From assembly GCA_035543015.1 (NCBI GenBank), contig DATKKG010000003.1:1-64000 (forward strand): 64,000 nt of DNA, read 5' to 3'. The stretch's first letter is position 1. Each line of letters starts with the position of its first letter. A model generated the notes under the pieces. That model was not told where the DNA came from. It saw nothing but the letters and a program-made list of their open reading frames with translations, and searched no databases. Of this stretch, positions 1 to 8,557 are shown piece by piece. The DNA is from DATKKG01 sp035543015 (GTDB lineage: Archaea; Thermoproteota; Nitrososphaeria; Conexivisphaerales; DTJL01). The translations under genes were made by a program, and so were the position numbers.

Positions 1-42
1 GACCCTCACGTTCGCAGGTCCAAGCCCACTCCCGATGTACTT

Positions 43-873
43 CTAGTTCGGTTGTGAAGGCGCCCGACTCCAGGTGCCGAGCCTGGTTGCATGGCGACGA
101 TACAACAAAGTAGCAGAGTAGCTTCCGAGGAAGACCACCGCAGACCAGAACAGGAAGTCAGCGACGGTGATCGTCGGACTCAACATATAGCACCAGTGGG
201 CAGTCGGATCATAGGAGGGGCATAGGGAAGGAACGTACTCGTAGGCGAAGATCGGAAGCCCGTATCTCTGAGACCAAGCGAATATCTCCGACCCCAGCTG
301 GATGCCAAGAGAAAGTGTGGGCGTCAGAAGGGCCGATGCATAGAGGGCGGACGCCACCTTCAGCTCCAGCACCGAGCGCCAAGCAAGAGAGGTGCTCGAA
401 ACCTGGTCCCAAGCCAATAGACAGACGATCCCTCCCCAGTACCATAGATCTATCAGCACAGAGGCAGGCACGAATGAACTAGAGGTGCCTGTCTGGACGC
501 ATGACTGGATGGTATTGAAGCCAGTTGAGTTCGGATAGGACGTGCAAGAGTACTGAGGTACGGAGGCGATGATCGATACTGGGAATCCGCCGAATATGAT
601 ACCGACCGCGAACGACAACGACGTCCCGACGATTACCCAGACGACGACCACCCTGCGCTTCATTCTTGACGGTCCGACGGCCCCAGCGAGATAGAAGTAG
701 ACTAGCGGCAGTATCAACAGGGAGAAACCCAGCAGGAAAGAGAAGAAGGTCGGCTGGTTGGCAAAGTCAGTCAGAGGAACGTAAGAATTGGTGAGCAGCC
801 ATGTGGCGACGGCCAACACAGGGAGTACAGCTAACACGAAATACCCATCTACCGCGCGGGGGCCTTTGCTCAA
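43..873 (-). CDS. Polytopic membrane protein, function unknown
   Basis: A 276-residue protein with about seven hydrophobic helices (the first near residues 10-28, the last near 238-258) and an extracytoplasmic cysteine-containing loop around residues 105-130. I recognise no family. The start is a TTG at 873; a TATA-like box (AAATAGG on the minus strand, about 904-913) lies some 35 bp upstream, which fits a nearly leaderless mRNA. The C-terminus is short, basic and probably cytoplasmic. It stands alone; the next gene, katG, is on the same strand but nearly 400 bp upstream of it. Confidence 0.6.
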   Translation of the reverse strand: MSKGPRAVDGYFVLAVLPVLAVATWLLTNSYVPLTDFANQPTFFSFLLGFSLLILPLVYFYLAGAVGPSRMKRRVVVVWVIVGTSLSFAVGIIFGGFPVSIIASVPQYSCTSYPNSTGFNTIQSCVQTGTSSSFVPASVLIDLWYWGGIVCLLAWDQVSSTSLAWRSVLELKVASALYASALLTPTLSLGIQLGSEIFAWSQRYGLPIFAYEYVPSLCPSYDPTAHWCYMLSPTITVADFLFWSAVVFLGSYSATLLYRRHATRLGTWSRAPSQPN

Positions 874-1261
874 ATGACTGGCTACTTGCCTATGAGTCAG
901 AGAACCTATTTACACGCTGCGAAGTGCACCTGACAAGCAGCTGGGAGTCTTGCCCTGAGATCAGAGGACTTGGGTGGGCGTGGTTCCCGACGGGTCCGTT
1001 GCCGGTGTCTGTGAGTCCGTTTTTCGCACCTATCTGGGCACTCGTCCCTTCGGGCCCATGAAATCCTCTTGACTTCTCGCCGCCCTTTTCTACGGTTCCC
1101 GTCAAGACTCTCTCGAGTGTCTGGACTTCACATGGCATGCAGTCAACGAAGGAGACTAGGGCCGTCCCGAAGGCGCCCATCGCGGCGAGCATGCAGAGCC
1201 CAGAATGAAGGCACCTGTCCTGACGTAGTCTATGTTCCACAGGGGCCGCGCTAGGGTTCTT
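874..1261. other. Intergenic region, no confident gene
   Basis: This 388-bp stretch carries the promoter of the membrane protein at its left end. A minus-strand frame (890-1240) could encode a protein whose N-terminal part looks like a hydrophobic export signal, but it has no family resemblance and no clear TATA box, so I do not call it. No tRNA or other structured RNA was recognised. Confidence 0.4.
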
Positions 1262-3427
1262 TCATGAGTCCTTCTCAGCGGCGAGGTCGAACCGGTCAAG
1301 ATTCATTACCTTGTTCCACGCCGCTACAAAGTCGTTCACGAACTTCTCGTTGGAGTCCTCACATGCGTAGACTTCAGCCAATGCCCGGAGTTGGGAGTTC
1401 GAACCGAAGATGAGGTCGACACGAGTGCCTGTCCACTTGAGTCTGCCCGTTGCGCGATCACGACCTTCGAACACGTCTTTGTCTTCCGAGCTCGCACGCC
1501 AGGATGTGCTCATGTCTAGCAGGTTCACGAAGAAGTCGTTCGTCAGCGTCCCGGGGCGCTTGGTGAAGACGCCGTGCTGGGACTGTCCGAAATTCGCATT
1601 CAGGACTCGCAGGCCGCCAATGAGAACCGTCATCTCAGGAGCCGTCAGCGTTAGCAATTGAGCCCGGTCGACAAGCAGTTCTTCGGCCGACACGGAGAAT
1701 CTGGTCTTAAGGTAGTTGCGGAACCCATCCGCGACTGGCTCGAGCACGCCAAAGGAGGCAACGTCGGTCTGCCCCTGCGAAGCGTCCATGCGTCCCGGCG
1801 TAAATGGAACAGTCAGCTCATGACCAGCACTCTTCGCTGCCTGCTCAACGGCGGCACACCCTGCAAGAACGATGATGTCAGCTAGCGACACCTTCTTCCC
1901 GCCGGACTGCGCGCTGTTGAACGAGCTCTGGATGCCCTCCAAAGTCTTCAGTACCTTCGCCAACTGGGCAGGCTGGTTAACCTCCCAGTCCTTCTGCGGC
2001 GCCAGACGAATGCGGGCACCATTGGCACCACCCCGCTTGTCGGAGCCGCGGAAGGTGGACGCTGACGCCCAGGCGGTCGAGATCAACTCCGACACTGACA
2101 GGCCCGAAGCTAGGATCTTGCCCTTGAGGAAGGCAATGTCACGTGTATCGATCAGTCTGTGATTGACGGCAGGGATGGGGTCTTGCCAAATGAGCTCTTC
2201 TGATGGAACTTCCGGTCCAAGATAGCGCGCGCGGGGGCCCATGTCGCGGTGGGTCAGTTTGAACCACGCCCGGGCGAACGCGTCCGCAAACAAATCCGGA
2301 TTCTCCATAAAGCGCCTTGAAATCTTTTCGTAGATGGGGTCGAACCGCAAAGCGAGGTCCGTGGTCAGCATGGATGGGGAATGACGCTTTGAGGGGTCTT
2401 GCGCATCCGGGACGGTACCGGCGCCTGCGCCACCCTTCGGCTTCCACTGGTGGGCGCCGGCTGGGCTTTTGGTTAGTTCCCATTCGTAGTCGAACAGGTT
2501 CCTGAAGAAGTAGTTGTTCCACTTCGTTGGCGTCTGAGTCCAGATGACCTCAAGGCCGCTGCCGATCGTATCGTCGCCTTTGCCCGTGCCAAATTTACTC
2601 TTCCATCCGAGACCTTGTTCCTCGATGGGGGCGGCTTCAGGCGGGGGGCCCACCAGCGACGCATCGCCTGCGCCATGGGTCTTGCCGAAGGTGTGACCGC
2701 CAGCAATCAGTGCGACGGTTTCCTCGTCGTTCATCGCCATACGGGCGAACGTCTCGCGAATATCCTTGGCAGCAGCAAGCGGGTCCGGGTTACGGTTCGG
2801 CCCTTCCGGGTTCACGTAGATCAGGCCCATCTGCACAGCAGCGAGAGGGTTCTCCAGTTCCCGGTCACCAGAGTAGCGCTTGTCGCCGAGCCACTCCTTC
2901 TCCTCCCCCCAGTAAATGTCCTCTTCGGGCTCCCAGATGTCCTCGCGCCCTCCGCCAAAACCGAAGGTCTTGAGTCCCATCGATTCCAAGGCGACGTTGC
3001 CTGCGAGTATCATCAAGTCGGCCCAAGAAATCTTCCGGCCGTACTTCCGCTTGATTGGCCAGAGCAGCCTGCGCGCCTTGTCGAGGTTCACATTGTCGGG
3101 CCAGCTGTTAAGAGGCGCAAAGCGCTGGCTGCCCGACCCTGCCCCCCCGCGACCATCGCCTATGCGGTACGTGCCCGCGCTGTGCCACGCCATTCGGATG
3201 AAGAGGGGTCCGTAGTTGCCGAAGTCCGCGGGCCACCAGTCCTGCGACTTCGTCATCAGTTCGCGGAGGTCCTTCTTCACGGCCGCCAAGTCAAGACTCT
3301 TGAACTCCCTGGCGTAGTTGAAACCCTTCCCCATCGGATTGGACTTGGAGGAATGCTGGTGCAGGATATCAAGCCTCAACTGGTTCGGCCACCAGTCTTG
3401 GTTCGTCATGCCGCTTCTGTTGTCCAA
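1262..3427 (-). CDS. katG: Catalase-peroxidase KatG
   Basis: A bifunctional haem enzyme that breaks down hydrogen peroxide and oxidises peroxidase substrates. The 721-residue protein has both tandem peroxidase domains and full family length. Distal residues are R78, W81 and H82 (motif MAWHSAGTYR). The proximal histidine is H245 in GGHTFGKTHG. Y204 and M230 line up with the partners of W81 in the Met-Tyr-Trp cross-link needed for catalase activity, so the enzyme looks active. The TTG at 3427 follows a GGTAGGGGTAG purine stretch, and an ATG at 3409 is also possible; a TATA-like AATATC lies at 3466-3475. No oxidative-stress regulator is adjacent. The family is patchy in archaea and widely transferred, so acquisition from bacteria is likely but not shown here. 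Confidence 0.97.
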   Translation of the reverse strand: MDNRSGMTNQDWWPNQLRLDILHQHSSKSNPMGKGFNYAREFKSLDLAAVKKDLRELMTKSQDWWPADFGNYGPLFIRMAWHSAGTYRIGDGRGGAGSGSQRFAPLNSWPDNVNLDKARRLLWPIKRKYGRKISWADLMILAGNVALESMGLKTFGFGGGREDIWEPEEDIYWGEEKEWLGDKRYSGDRELENPLAAVQMGLIYVNPEGPNRNPDPLAAAKDIRETFARMAMNDEETVALIAGGHTFGKTHGAGDASLVGPPPEAAPIEEQGLGWKSKFGTGKGDDTIGSGLEVIWTQTPTKWNNYFFRNLFDYEWELTKSPAGAHQWKPKGGAGAGTVPDAQDPSKRHSPSMLTTDLALRFDPIYEKISRRFMENPDLFADAFARAWFKLTHRDMGPRARYLGPEVPSEELIWQDPIPAVNHRLIDTRDIAFLKGKILASGLSVSELISTAWASASTFRGSDKRGGANGARIRLAPQKDWEVNQPAQLAKVLKTLEGIQSSFNSAQSGGKKVSLADIIVLAGCAAVEQAAKSAGHELTVPFTPGRMDASQGQTDVASFGVLEPVADGFRNYLKTRFSVSAEELLVDRAQLLTLTAPEMTVLIGGLRVLNANFGQSQHGVFTKRPGTLTNDFFVNLLDMSTSWRASSEDKDVFEGRDRATGRLKWTGTRVDLIFGSNSQLRALAEVYACEDSNEKFVNDFVAAWNKVMNLDRFDLAAEKDS

Positions 3428-4046
3428 GAAACTACCCCTACCTGGTTAGACGATGCCAGTGTCCGATGATATTAGGTTTGTTGGGTTTGCTCAATTGAAA
3501 TCCAATAAGCCGTCCATAAACGAAACACTGTGGAAAGGTCTAATGTCGTTGAGCCACAATCTGCTCGCACCCAACTGTGTGAACTGCTCCTTCGGGGCGT
3601 CCAACCGTGCGGTATTCACGGACGTTGTTTTCGGGTTGAAAGCCGCTATGCCCGTGCGCGACTTGGGTTGAGAACCTGCTGGCCGAAGACAACGCAATCG
3701 TGTCCCGGGGCGCCCTTAACACCACCATCTGTGGGAAGAAGCTCTCCGTCCGAATCCTCACCTAGACCGTCTTGCCAAAGGGAAGATCGTGGAGGACTAC
3801 CCAATCTACTCCCGACCTGAGCCAAATGCCAGCTGGCATGATGCCGCCGCCTCCCTCCTGAGCGATACCTATGCCAGGGACCCACGATCGGCCCCTCAGC
3901 GTCCGACTCAGCTTTCGGAGCACCGTGTCTCATTCCCCGATCCTGGTGATTCTGCATCAGGCTGGAATCCACTTTCAAGACGAGTGGGCGGCCGGGGCTT
4001 CAACGACACAGACACGCGCAGGTCCAAGCCAGCCTTCTACATGTCA
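3428..4046. other. Long intergenic region, possible gene decay
   Basis: Apart from the katG promoter I see no gene with a plausible start, promoter and protein-like composition in these 619 bp. One plus-strand frame (about 3720-4079) contains a stretch reading LDRLAKGKIVEDYP that recalls a DUF4258-like domain, but it has no proper start and runs over the end of the gene on the other strand. It may be a remnant of a lost gene. Confidence 0.35.
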
Positions 4047-4478
4047 TCAAGGCGTGGCGGTAACCGTCGTCGTGCATGAAGTGCCTGAAAGTGCGATGTC
4101 CACTTCGACGTCGCCTCCACCAACGGTGACCGTCCCTGAGCTTGGGCTGAAGAACATGTTGGAGGGACGTACTTCATACGCGTAGGTCCCGGATGGAAGT
4201 AGGAATGAGATGGTCGCAAGGCTCTCGTTCGCAGTCCCCTGTAGGAGATTGTCGTCCAAGGGGAGCTTGGTTCCGGCTGGCTGCACCTTGGTCTGACCGT
4301 CGATCGTGACCGACCAGGGCACTCCCCAGAATTGAGGAGAGCAGGCGCCTTCCTGCCGGAAGGTGACTACTTGTGGCCCCGCCGATATTCCACCACCTGC
4401 ACGCAGGGCCAGCAACACCAAGCATAAGGCGGCCAGGGCGCAGATGCCCACGAGGACTGTCCTATTCCTGGACAACAC
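4047..4478 (-). CDS. Small exported protein with a PEGA/thermopsin-type beta domain
   Basis: A 143-residue protein with an N-terminal membrane anchor or signal (about residues 8-28) followed by one all-beta domain. The order VTFRQEG, VPWSVTIDG, ISFLLPSGTYAYEV and PSSGTVTVGG is the pattern of the repeat common in archaeal surface and thermopsin-like proteins (F-x-E-x-G-L-P-x-G-x-x-W-x-V type). It probably sits outside the cell or is membrane-anchored; no enzyme motif is present. The start is GTG at 4478, with a TATA-like TTATACT near 4501-4507 about 25 bp upstream, so the mRNA is probably leaderless. Two cysteines (near 46 and 135) could form a disulfide. Confidence 0.6.
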   Translation of the reverse strand: MLSRNRTVLVGICALAALCLVLLALRAGGGISAGPQVVTFRQEGACSPQFWGVPWSVTIDGQTKVQPAGTKLPLDDNLLQGTANESLATISFLLPSGTYAYEVRPSNMFFSPSSGTVTVGGGDVEVDIALSGTSCTTTVTATP

Positions 4479-4616
4479 TCCTGTTTTAAGACCCGCCGAG
4501 TATAAGTACTGTCTACGGGTTGGTTGGCCATTCTTCGAAGCCTCTCGAATGTGTCTGGCGAAAGCAAGGCCGTTGATATCCCGGGCGGCATGAAGGCGTG
4601 TGGCTGAGCGACGAGC

Positions 4617-5099
4617 TCAGCCACTAGTCACAGCTTTCTTCACGAGCGCGACGATCCTAGCCTCGTCGGCGGAGGTCAGCCCCTTCAGAGCGAAGGCCGT
4701 CGGCCACATTGCGCCTTCGTCGAGGTTTGCCTTGTCGCTGAAGCCTAGCGTCGCATACCTCGTGTTGAACTTCTGCGCTGCCTGGAAGAAGCAGATCACC
4801 TTGCCGTCCTTGGCATACGCGGGCATCCCGTACCAGAGTCTCGGCGAGAGGGCTGGCGCGCTGGCTTTGACTATGGCATGGAGGCGCTTCCCCATGTCGC
4901 GATCCGGTTCCCGCATACCGGCGATCTTCGCCAGCACGGCGCTCTCCCCGTCGGCTTTGTCCCCGCGCCCCCCGGTCGCCTTCAACTCCTGGATGCGCTC
5001 CTTCATCGCGGTTCGCTCTTCGTCCGTGAACCCCTTTGACTTGCTGACCGCGGTGGAGCTCTTGGTGGACTTCTGCGCGCCCTCTCGAGCAGGTTTCAT
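4617..5099 (-). CDS. DUF1801/YdhG-like small protein
   Basis: The C-terminal about 120 residues match the DUF1801 (YdhG-like, SCP2-like fold) family: LSPRLWYGMPAYAKDGKV, then ICFFQ and LGFSDKANLDEGAMWP. Some bacterial members are described as iron chaperone-like, but the role in archaea is unknown. The N-terminal third is lysine- and serine-rich and probably disordered. The frame is open back to 5162, but a TATA-like TTATACT lies at 5121-5128, inside that extension and about 25 bp before the ATG at 5099. I therefore take the 160-residue form starting MKPAREG as the real product, made from a leaderless mRNA. Confidence 0.7.
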   Translation of the reverse strand: MKPAREGAQKSTKSSTAVSKSKGFTDEERTAMKERIQELKATGGRGDKADGESAVLAKIAGMREPDRDMGKRLHAIVKASAPALSPRLWYGMPAYAKDGKVICFFQAAQKFNTRYATLGFSDKANLDEGAMWPTAFALKGLTSADEARIVALVKKAVTSG

Positions 5100-5524
5100 G
5101 GTTGGGCTGGTCGCTACGGCAGTATAACTGGCTATTTGCGAATCCATACCTGAACGATCCATTCGACAAGGTGAGAGCAGATGAATACGTCGGTGCCGCG
5201 TTCGGGGGAATGACTTCTACGGCGCGGACTCTCCCGCGGGGGTCGAGAGGCCGCATGCCCCAAGTGGATACGCCCCAGGTCGCCTGGTGATATCTGGCAT
5301 GAAAGAGCAATTCAGACTTGACGAAAGCGCCATCATCGTGACCTTCCGGCGGTCGATTGGCGTTGCCGCCTAAGGGATGCCGAGGGCCTGGCCAGCAGGC
5401 ACTCTATGACGTCTCTGTGGCCGCTGGGCTAGTTGCATTTGGTTGCAGCGTACACGTGCTATTCATATGTCTAGGTAGGCTGACCAGGTATCGTCTAGAG
5501 AGAAAGGGGAGGTGAATCAAGACA
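5100..5524. other. Intergenic region
   Basis: It holds the TATA box of the DUF1801 gene at its left end and the ribosome-binding site of the next gene at its right end. I see no further gene or structured RNA in it. Confidence 0.5.
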
Positions 5525-5908
5525 TTGACAACGACGGACGCGAACACCGAGGTCCACCGGAAGGCATATCATAGGAAGTCCTTCTCGTTCGTCCGCGACG
5601 GAAAGCGGATCCGAGTGCCGGCGGAGTACGTCCACTCGGCGGAATACAGGGAGCCATGGAAGCACATAGAGCCCGCTGTGAAGCTGCACATCAAGCATCC
5701 TGGCGAACTCGAGAGCAAAGGGTACCACATCGATGAAGATGTAGAGAGTAGACATCGTGCCCTCGAGCAAGCGGTCAAAGCCGACGGATACGCCGCCATC
5801 AGTCGCGCTCTGGTGAACTTGGAGGTATGGAACAAGAGGCTGCATCCGGCTATCTCGAGGATCGCACGCGCAGACCACCTCTGGTTGCACCAGAACTACC
5901 GACAGTAG
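5525..5908 (+). CDS. Conserved hypothetical small basic protein
   Basis: The predicted 127-residue product is hydrophilic, mostly helical in its second half, and rich in His, Lys, Arg and Glu, with no membrane segment or cysteine. I do not recognise the family. The start is a TTG preceded by a strong Shine-Dalgarno sequence (GGGGAGGTGA, 5507-5514, 10 nt spacing), which is unusual in this mostly leaderless window and fixes the start. It is a single-gene unit followed by a stem-loop at 5974-6003. Confidence 0.6.
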   Translation: MTTTDANTEVHRKAYHRKSFSFVRDGKRIRVPAEYVHSAEYREPWKHIEPAVKLHIKHPGELESKGYHIDEDVESRHRALEQAVKADGYAAISRALVNLEVWNKRLHPAISRIARADHLWLHQNYRQ

Positions 5909-5973
5909 GCGCCGCAGCGCGCGCTCGCTCCACGGTCAGGACGTCCGGGCCGCCGCCCGCGGACTGGCAGGGA

Positions 5974-6003
5974 TCACGCCAGACCTTTCACGGTTTGGCG
6001 TGA
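5974..6003. repeat. Inverted repeat / stem-loop
   Basis: TCACGCCA (5974-5981) and TGGCGTGA (5996-6003) are perfect 8-bp arms around a 14-nt loop. It lies between the ends of two convergent genes, so a transcript-end structure is the simplest reading; there is no T-run on either side. A regulatory or small-RNA role is not excluded. Confidence 0.5.
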
Positions 6004-6063
6004 CCACGAACCGGCCGGACCCCGGCAGGATCGCCATCCCGTAGCGCACGCCCCTGGTGGAAC

Positions 6064-6303
6064 CTACTTCTTCTTGTAAGCGACAGCGCAGGCCTTGGCA
6101 TGGAAGGGAAGCTTGACCTTCCCTATGGTTTCGTAGTACGGCTCATACACTATCACTCCGCCGCAGAAGGCGCACTTCTTCTCGCCGAAGGCGTCGGCGC
6201 ACGCCTTGGCATGGAAGGCGAGCTTCTTCCCTTCTACTGTTTCGAAGTACGGATCGTAGGCAATCACTCCTCCGCAGAACGCGCACTTGAAAACTTTCGC
6301 CAT
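6064..6303 (-). CDS. Tandem TRASH-like zinc-finger protein
   Basis: A 79-residue protein made of two near-identical units of about 35 residues. Each has CAFCGGVI followed by an aromatic/acidic segment and FHAKACA, giving a C-x2-C ... H-x3-C set. This spacing resembles TRASH/YHS-type treble-clef metal-binding domains, which sense or carry heavy metals. Two units in one chain suggest two metal sites. There is no DNA-binding domain, so it is more likely a metal chaperone or buffer than a regulator; that is inference. The ATG at 6303 follows GAAGGAAG, and a TATA-like GGTATAGG lies near 6317-6325. It is separate from the deoC-like gene. Confidence 0.75.
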   Translation of the reverse strand: MAKVFKCAFCGGVIAYDPYFETVEGKKLAFHAKACADAFGEKKCAFCGGVIVYEPYYETIGKVKLPFHAKACAVAYKKK

Positions 6304-6369
6304 CTTCCTTCAGGGCCTATACCCATTACCATGCTATGAAGTTTTGCGGCGACCAGCCAGCCGCCGGCT

Positions 6370-7065
6370 TCAGCGCTTCGGCCGTCGCTTCTTCAACTCG
6401 TCGATGATCCGGAACCCCGATGAAGTACCCAGGCAGTCGGCCCCCGATGCCATCATACGGAGCGCCGAGTCCAGGTCGTCTATGCTGCCTGCGGCCTTGA
6501 TCCCGACTCTTTCGCCCACCATGGTCCTCAGCATCCTGACCCCCTGCTCTGTGGCCGGGCTGCCAATCCCCCAGCCTCCCGCACCGCAGACGATCCGCAC
6601 GCCGGCGGCTTCTGCAAGCCCTGCGGCTCTGATGCATTCGTCGGTGTTCAACGAAGTCACTCCAAAGTACGCGCACACGGGCCTCCCCTCCGCCGCTCCG
6701 ACCACGGCGGCCAGTTCCTCCTTGAAGCGACTCAAAAGCCCCGTTCTCAAGAAGCCCAGGTTCGGAAGGTACTCGAACATCTCCGCCCCGGCCGCAAGTC
6801 CCTCCGTCACCTCCGTCACCTTGGCCCTAACCGGCGAGCCGCCCAGGGAATGGCCAACGAACACAGAGACCTTCGTCGTGCTTCCTTTCAGGACCTGTCT
6901 GACGTCCCGAGCCCAACAGCCCTGCACCGCGAGGACTGGGAATCCATAGGACTTCGTCCTGTCTGCGAAGTCCAAGATTTCAAGCCAGGTCGCCGCCGGG
7001 GCGGCGATGGTGCTGTGAATCGCGGCGGTCATCAGTTCCGGCGTCATCAGCCCCCGTGTCGGCAT
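6370..7065 (-). CDS. DeoC/aldolase-like protein lacking the Schiff-base lysine
   Basis: The 231-residue protein has the TIM-barrel order of deoxyribose-phosphate aldolase: SVFVGHSLGG near 67-76, the GAEMFEYLPN segment near 93-102, and VGIKAAGSI near 187-195 for the phosphate-proximal lysine (K190). The lysine that forms the Schiff base in DeoC (motif F-I-K-T-S-T-G) is missing; the aligned segment reads RIVCGAGGWG, with V159 at that site, and the catalytic aspartate is replaced by E98. It therefore either does not act as a classical aldolase or uses other residues. The frame is open to a TTG at 7077, but the ATG at 7065 fits the TATA-like CTTTAAG at about 7093-7101 better. Confidence 0.75.
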   Translation of the reverse strand: MPTRGLMTPELMTAAIHSTIAAPAATWLEILDFADRTKSYGFPVLAVQGCWARDVRQVLKGSTTKVSVFVGHSLGGSPVRAKVTEVTEGLAAGAEMFEYLPNLGFLRTGLLSRFKEELAAVVGAAEGRPVCAYFGVTSLNTDECIRAAGLAEAAGVRIVCGAGGWGIGSPATEQGVRMLRTMVGERVGIKAAGSIDDLDSALRMMASGADCLGTSSGFRIIDELKKRRPKR

Positions 7066-7158
7066 GGCCACATTCAATGGCCGGTCCCAGACTTAAAGCG
7101 CTTGCCCTTATGTGTCCGACGTGGGACACGTCCCCGACTTCCCGAATGACGCAGGGAG

Positions 7159-7539
7159 TCAGTGGAGCATCTCGGTATGGTCCGTCAGGGTCCCCGCGAT
7201 GTATTCCCTCATGGCTTCTTCGGCCGACCTCAGGTCAGTGACGTAAGGCTTCTTCCCGGCCCCCCGGATGGCTTCGTACATCCCCCAGCCCATGCCGCCC
7301 GCAACCACCGCCTGGCAATCTGAAACCGCCAAGAGCATCCTTTCATGGAAGGAGCCCTCCTCGTGGCCTCCATCTGCATGCCCGATGCCGGGATGCTGGT
7401 GGCTCGGCTTCGGTCTCTTCTCCACGACCTTCGGTACCCCTCCGACCAAGTCGAACACCAGGAAGTACTCCGCTCGGCCCAGGTGGCGTGACACTGTCAC
7501 GCCGTCATCGGTCGCGACGGCCACCCTAGTCCCCGTCAC
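7159..7539 (-). CDS. NifX/NifB-type iron-molybdenum-cofactor-binding-like protein
   Basis: A 126-residue single-domain protein of the dinitrogenase Fe-Mo cofactor family (NifX, NafY and NifB C-terminus type). It starts RVAVATDDGVTVSRHLGRAEYF and ends in the usual helix after VVAGGMGWGMYEAIRGAG. A histidine-rich insert (about residues 44-66, seven His) may bind metal. No nitrogenase genes are here; such stand-alone proteins in archaea probably handle Fe-S or Mo cofactors, which is inference. The GTG at 7539 begins 2 nt after the thioredoxin stop codon, so it is the last gene of a padR-trx-nifX operon. The same frame is open far upstream, but that part is a shadow of the thioredoxin gene. Confidence 0.8.
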   Translation of the reverse strand: MTGTRVAVATDDGVTVSRHLGRAEYFLVFDLVGGVPKVVEKRPKPSHQHPGIGHADGGHEEGSFHERMLLAVSDCQAVVAGGMGWGMYEAIRGAGKKPYVTDLRSAEEAMREYIAGTLTDHTEMLH

Positions 7540-7541
7540 TT

Positions 7542-7952
7542 CTACTTCCCGCCAGCCAGGTAGGGCTTGAGCCACTGCTCCAGCTGATCCTTCGGAAGGG
7601 CCCCCACCACCGCGTCCACGATCTGCCCGTCCTGAGACACCATTATCGTCGGTATCCCCTGGACGTTGAACCTCATGGCCGTGGCCTGGTTCTCGTCGGT
7701 GTTGAGCTTGCCAAGGACCAGCTTGCCCGTGTTCTCCTTGGCTATCTGCTCCAATATGGGCGAAACCCACCTGCAGGGTCCGCACCACGGGGCCCAGAAG
7801 TCAATGAGCATGAGCTTGTTGCCCTTCAGGGTCTCGTCGAAGTTGGAGTCGGTGAGCTCGACGGCGATGCTCTGCTCGCCGGAATGCGCCTTCTCCTCCT
7901 CCCACTGCTTCCTGCGCTTCTGGATGAGGGACTCGATGTCGTCGTCGCTCAC
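7542..7952 (-). CDS. Thioredoxin with an N-terminal extension
   Basis: A 136-residue thiol-disulfide oxidoreductase. The active site WCGPC is at residues 56-60, the cis-proline segment GIPTIM follows near 98-103, and the thioredoxin fold runs from about residue 28 to the end. The first 27 residues are a charged helical extension without a signal peptide, so it is cytoplasmic. The GTG start at 7952 shares one base with the TAG stop of the PadR gene (TAGTG), showing translational coupling. With the PadR regulator before it, the NifX-like protein after it and a TusA-cupin protein divergent, a role in thiol or sulfur-carrier redox control is likely. Confidence 0.93.
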   Translation of the reverse strand: MSDDDIESLIQKRRKQWEEEKAHSGEQSIAVELTDSNFDETLKGNKLMLIDFWAPWCGPCRWVSPILEQIAKENTGKLVLGKLNTDENQATAMRFNVQGIPTIMVSQDGQIVDAVVGALPKDQLEQWLKPYLAGGK

Positions 7953-8491
7953 TACTGAACGACCTCCCCTTCGAAGACCACGGCGGCCAAGCGCTTCTTG
8001 GCGTCGCCGAGTATGTCCGACATCCTCTTCATCCTGTCTTCGTCCATGTATACATCGTTCATCATAACGAGGGACTGCATGTCCCTCAGGTCCTTGAGGA
8101 AGCCGAATTTGCCCATCACGTCCGCGTACTCCCTCCCCGCCTTGAGCCTTTCCACCAGCCCCCTGTTGTGCTCCAGGCAGTCCCTGCCCTCCTCGGTGAT
8201 GGAGTAGACCTTCTTGCCCTCCTTCTCCTTCGAAGTCAGGTACCCCCTGTCCTCCAGCTCCTGAAGCGTCGGGTAGACCAGCCCGGCGCTGACTGGGCGC
8301 TGGTAGGTCTTGCCCAGCTCCTGAATCAACCCGTATCCATGCATGGGCTTCTCCGCCAGGGCCGTCATGAGGAGAAAGCGGAAGTCCCCCCTTCTCATAC
8401 CTACCATTGGTCCCCTTGGCCCCCACGAGACCATCGGGTAGTCGGGATCGTCCCAGCAAGCGCGTCCCATCCTGCGGCCCTGTCCAGGCAT
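7952..8491 (-). CDS. PadR family transcriptional regulator
   Basis: A 179-residue PadR-type repressor. The winged-helix domain spans about residues 32-110: a hydrophobic helix FRFLLMTALA, MHGYGLIQEL, then PVSAGLVYPTLQELEDRGYL for the recognition helix and YSITEEG in the wing. A C-terminal dimerisation helix pair follows. The N-terminal 30 residues are Gly/Pro/Arg-rich with one Cys. It heads the operon with thioredoxin and the NifX-like protein. The perfect palindrome at 8507-8520 overlaps its own promoter and the divergent promoter, so autoregulation plus control of the TusA-cupin gene is the obvious model. The effector is unknown. Confidence 0.9.
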   Translation of the reverse strand: MPGQGRRMGRACWDDPDYPMVSWGPRGPMVGMRRGDFRFLLMTALAEKPMHGYGLIQELGKTYQRPVSAGLVYPTLQELEDRGYLTSKEKEGKKVYSITEEGRDCLEHNRGLVERLKAGREYADVMGKFGFLKDLRDMQSLVMMNDVYMDEDRMKRMSDILGDAKKRLAAVVFEGEVVQ

Positions 8492-8506
8492 ATGTTATCT
8501 GATGCT

Positions 8507-8529
8507 ATATCAGTTGATATATTTATAAA
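8507..8529. promoter_or_regulatory. Palindromic operator over two divergent core promoters
   Basis: ATATCA-GT-TGATAT (8507-8520) is a perfect inverted repeat in the 66-bp gap between the PadR gene and the TusA-cupin gene. It runs into TTTATAAA (8522-8529), the TATA-like box of the rightward gene, and itself lies about 25 bp upstream of the leftward ATG at 8491, in the TATA position. A dimeric repressor bound here would block both promoters; PadR is the natural candidate. Confidence 0.65.
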
Positions 8530-8557
8530 CATATCGGGCCCTTCCCATGCAGTCTAT

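Noticed and set aside
890..1240. Minus-strand frame with a signal-like start
   Set aside because: No family pattern and no convincing promoter; kept only as a note in the intergenic entry.
3789..4079. Plus-strand frame starting near KIVEDYP
   Set aside because: Resembles a domain fragment only over a few residues; start and promoter are missing and it overlaps another gene.
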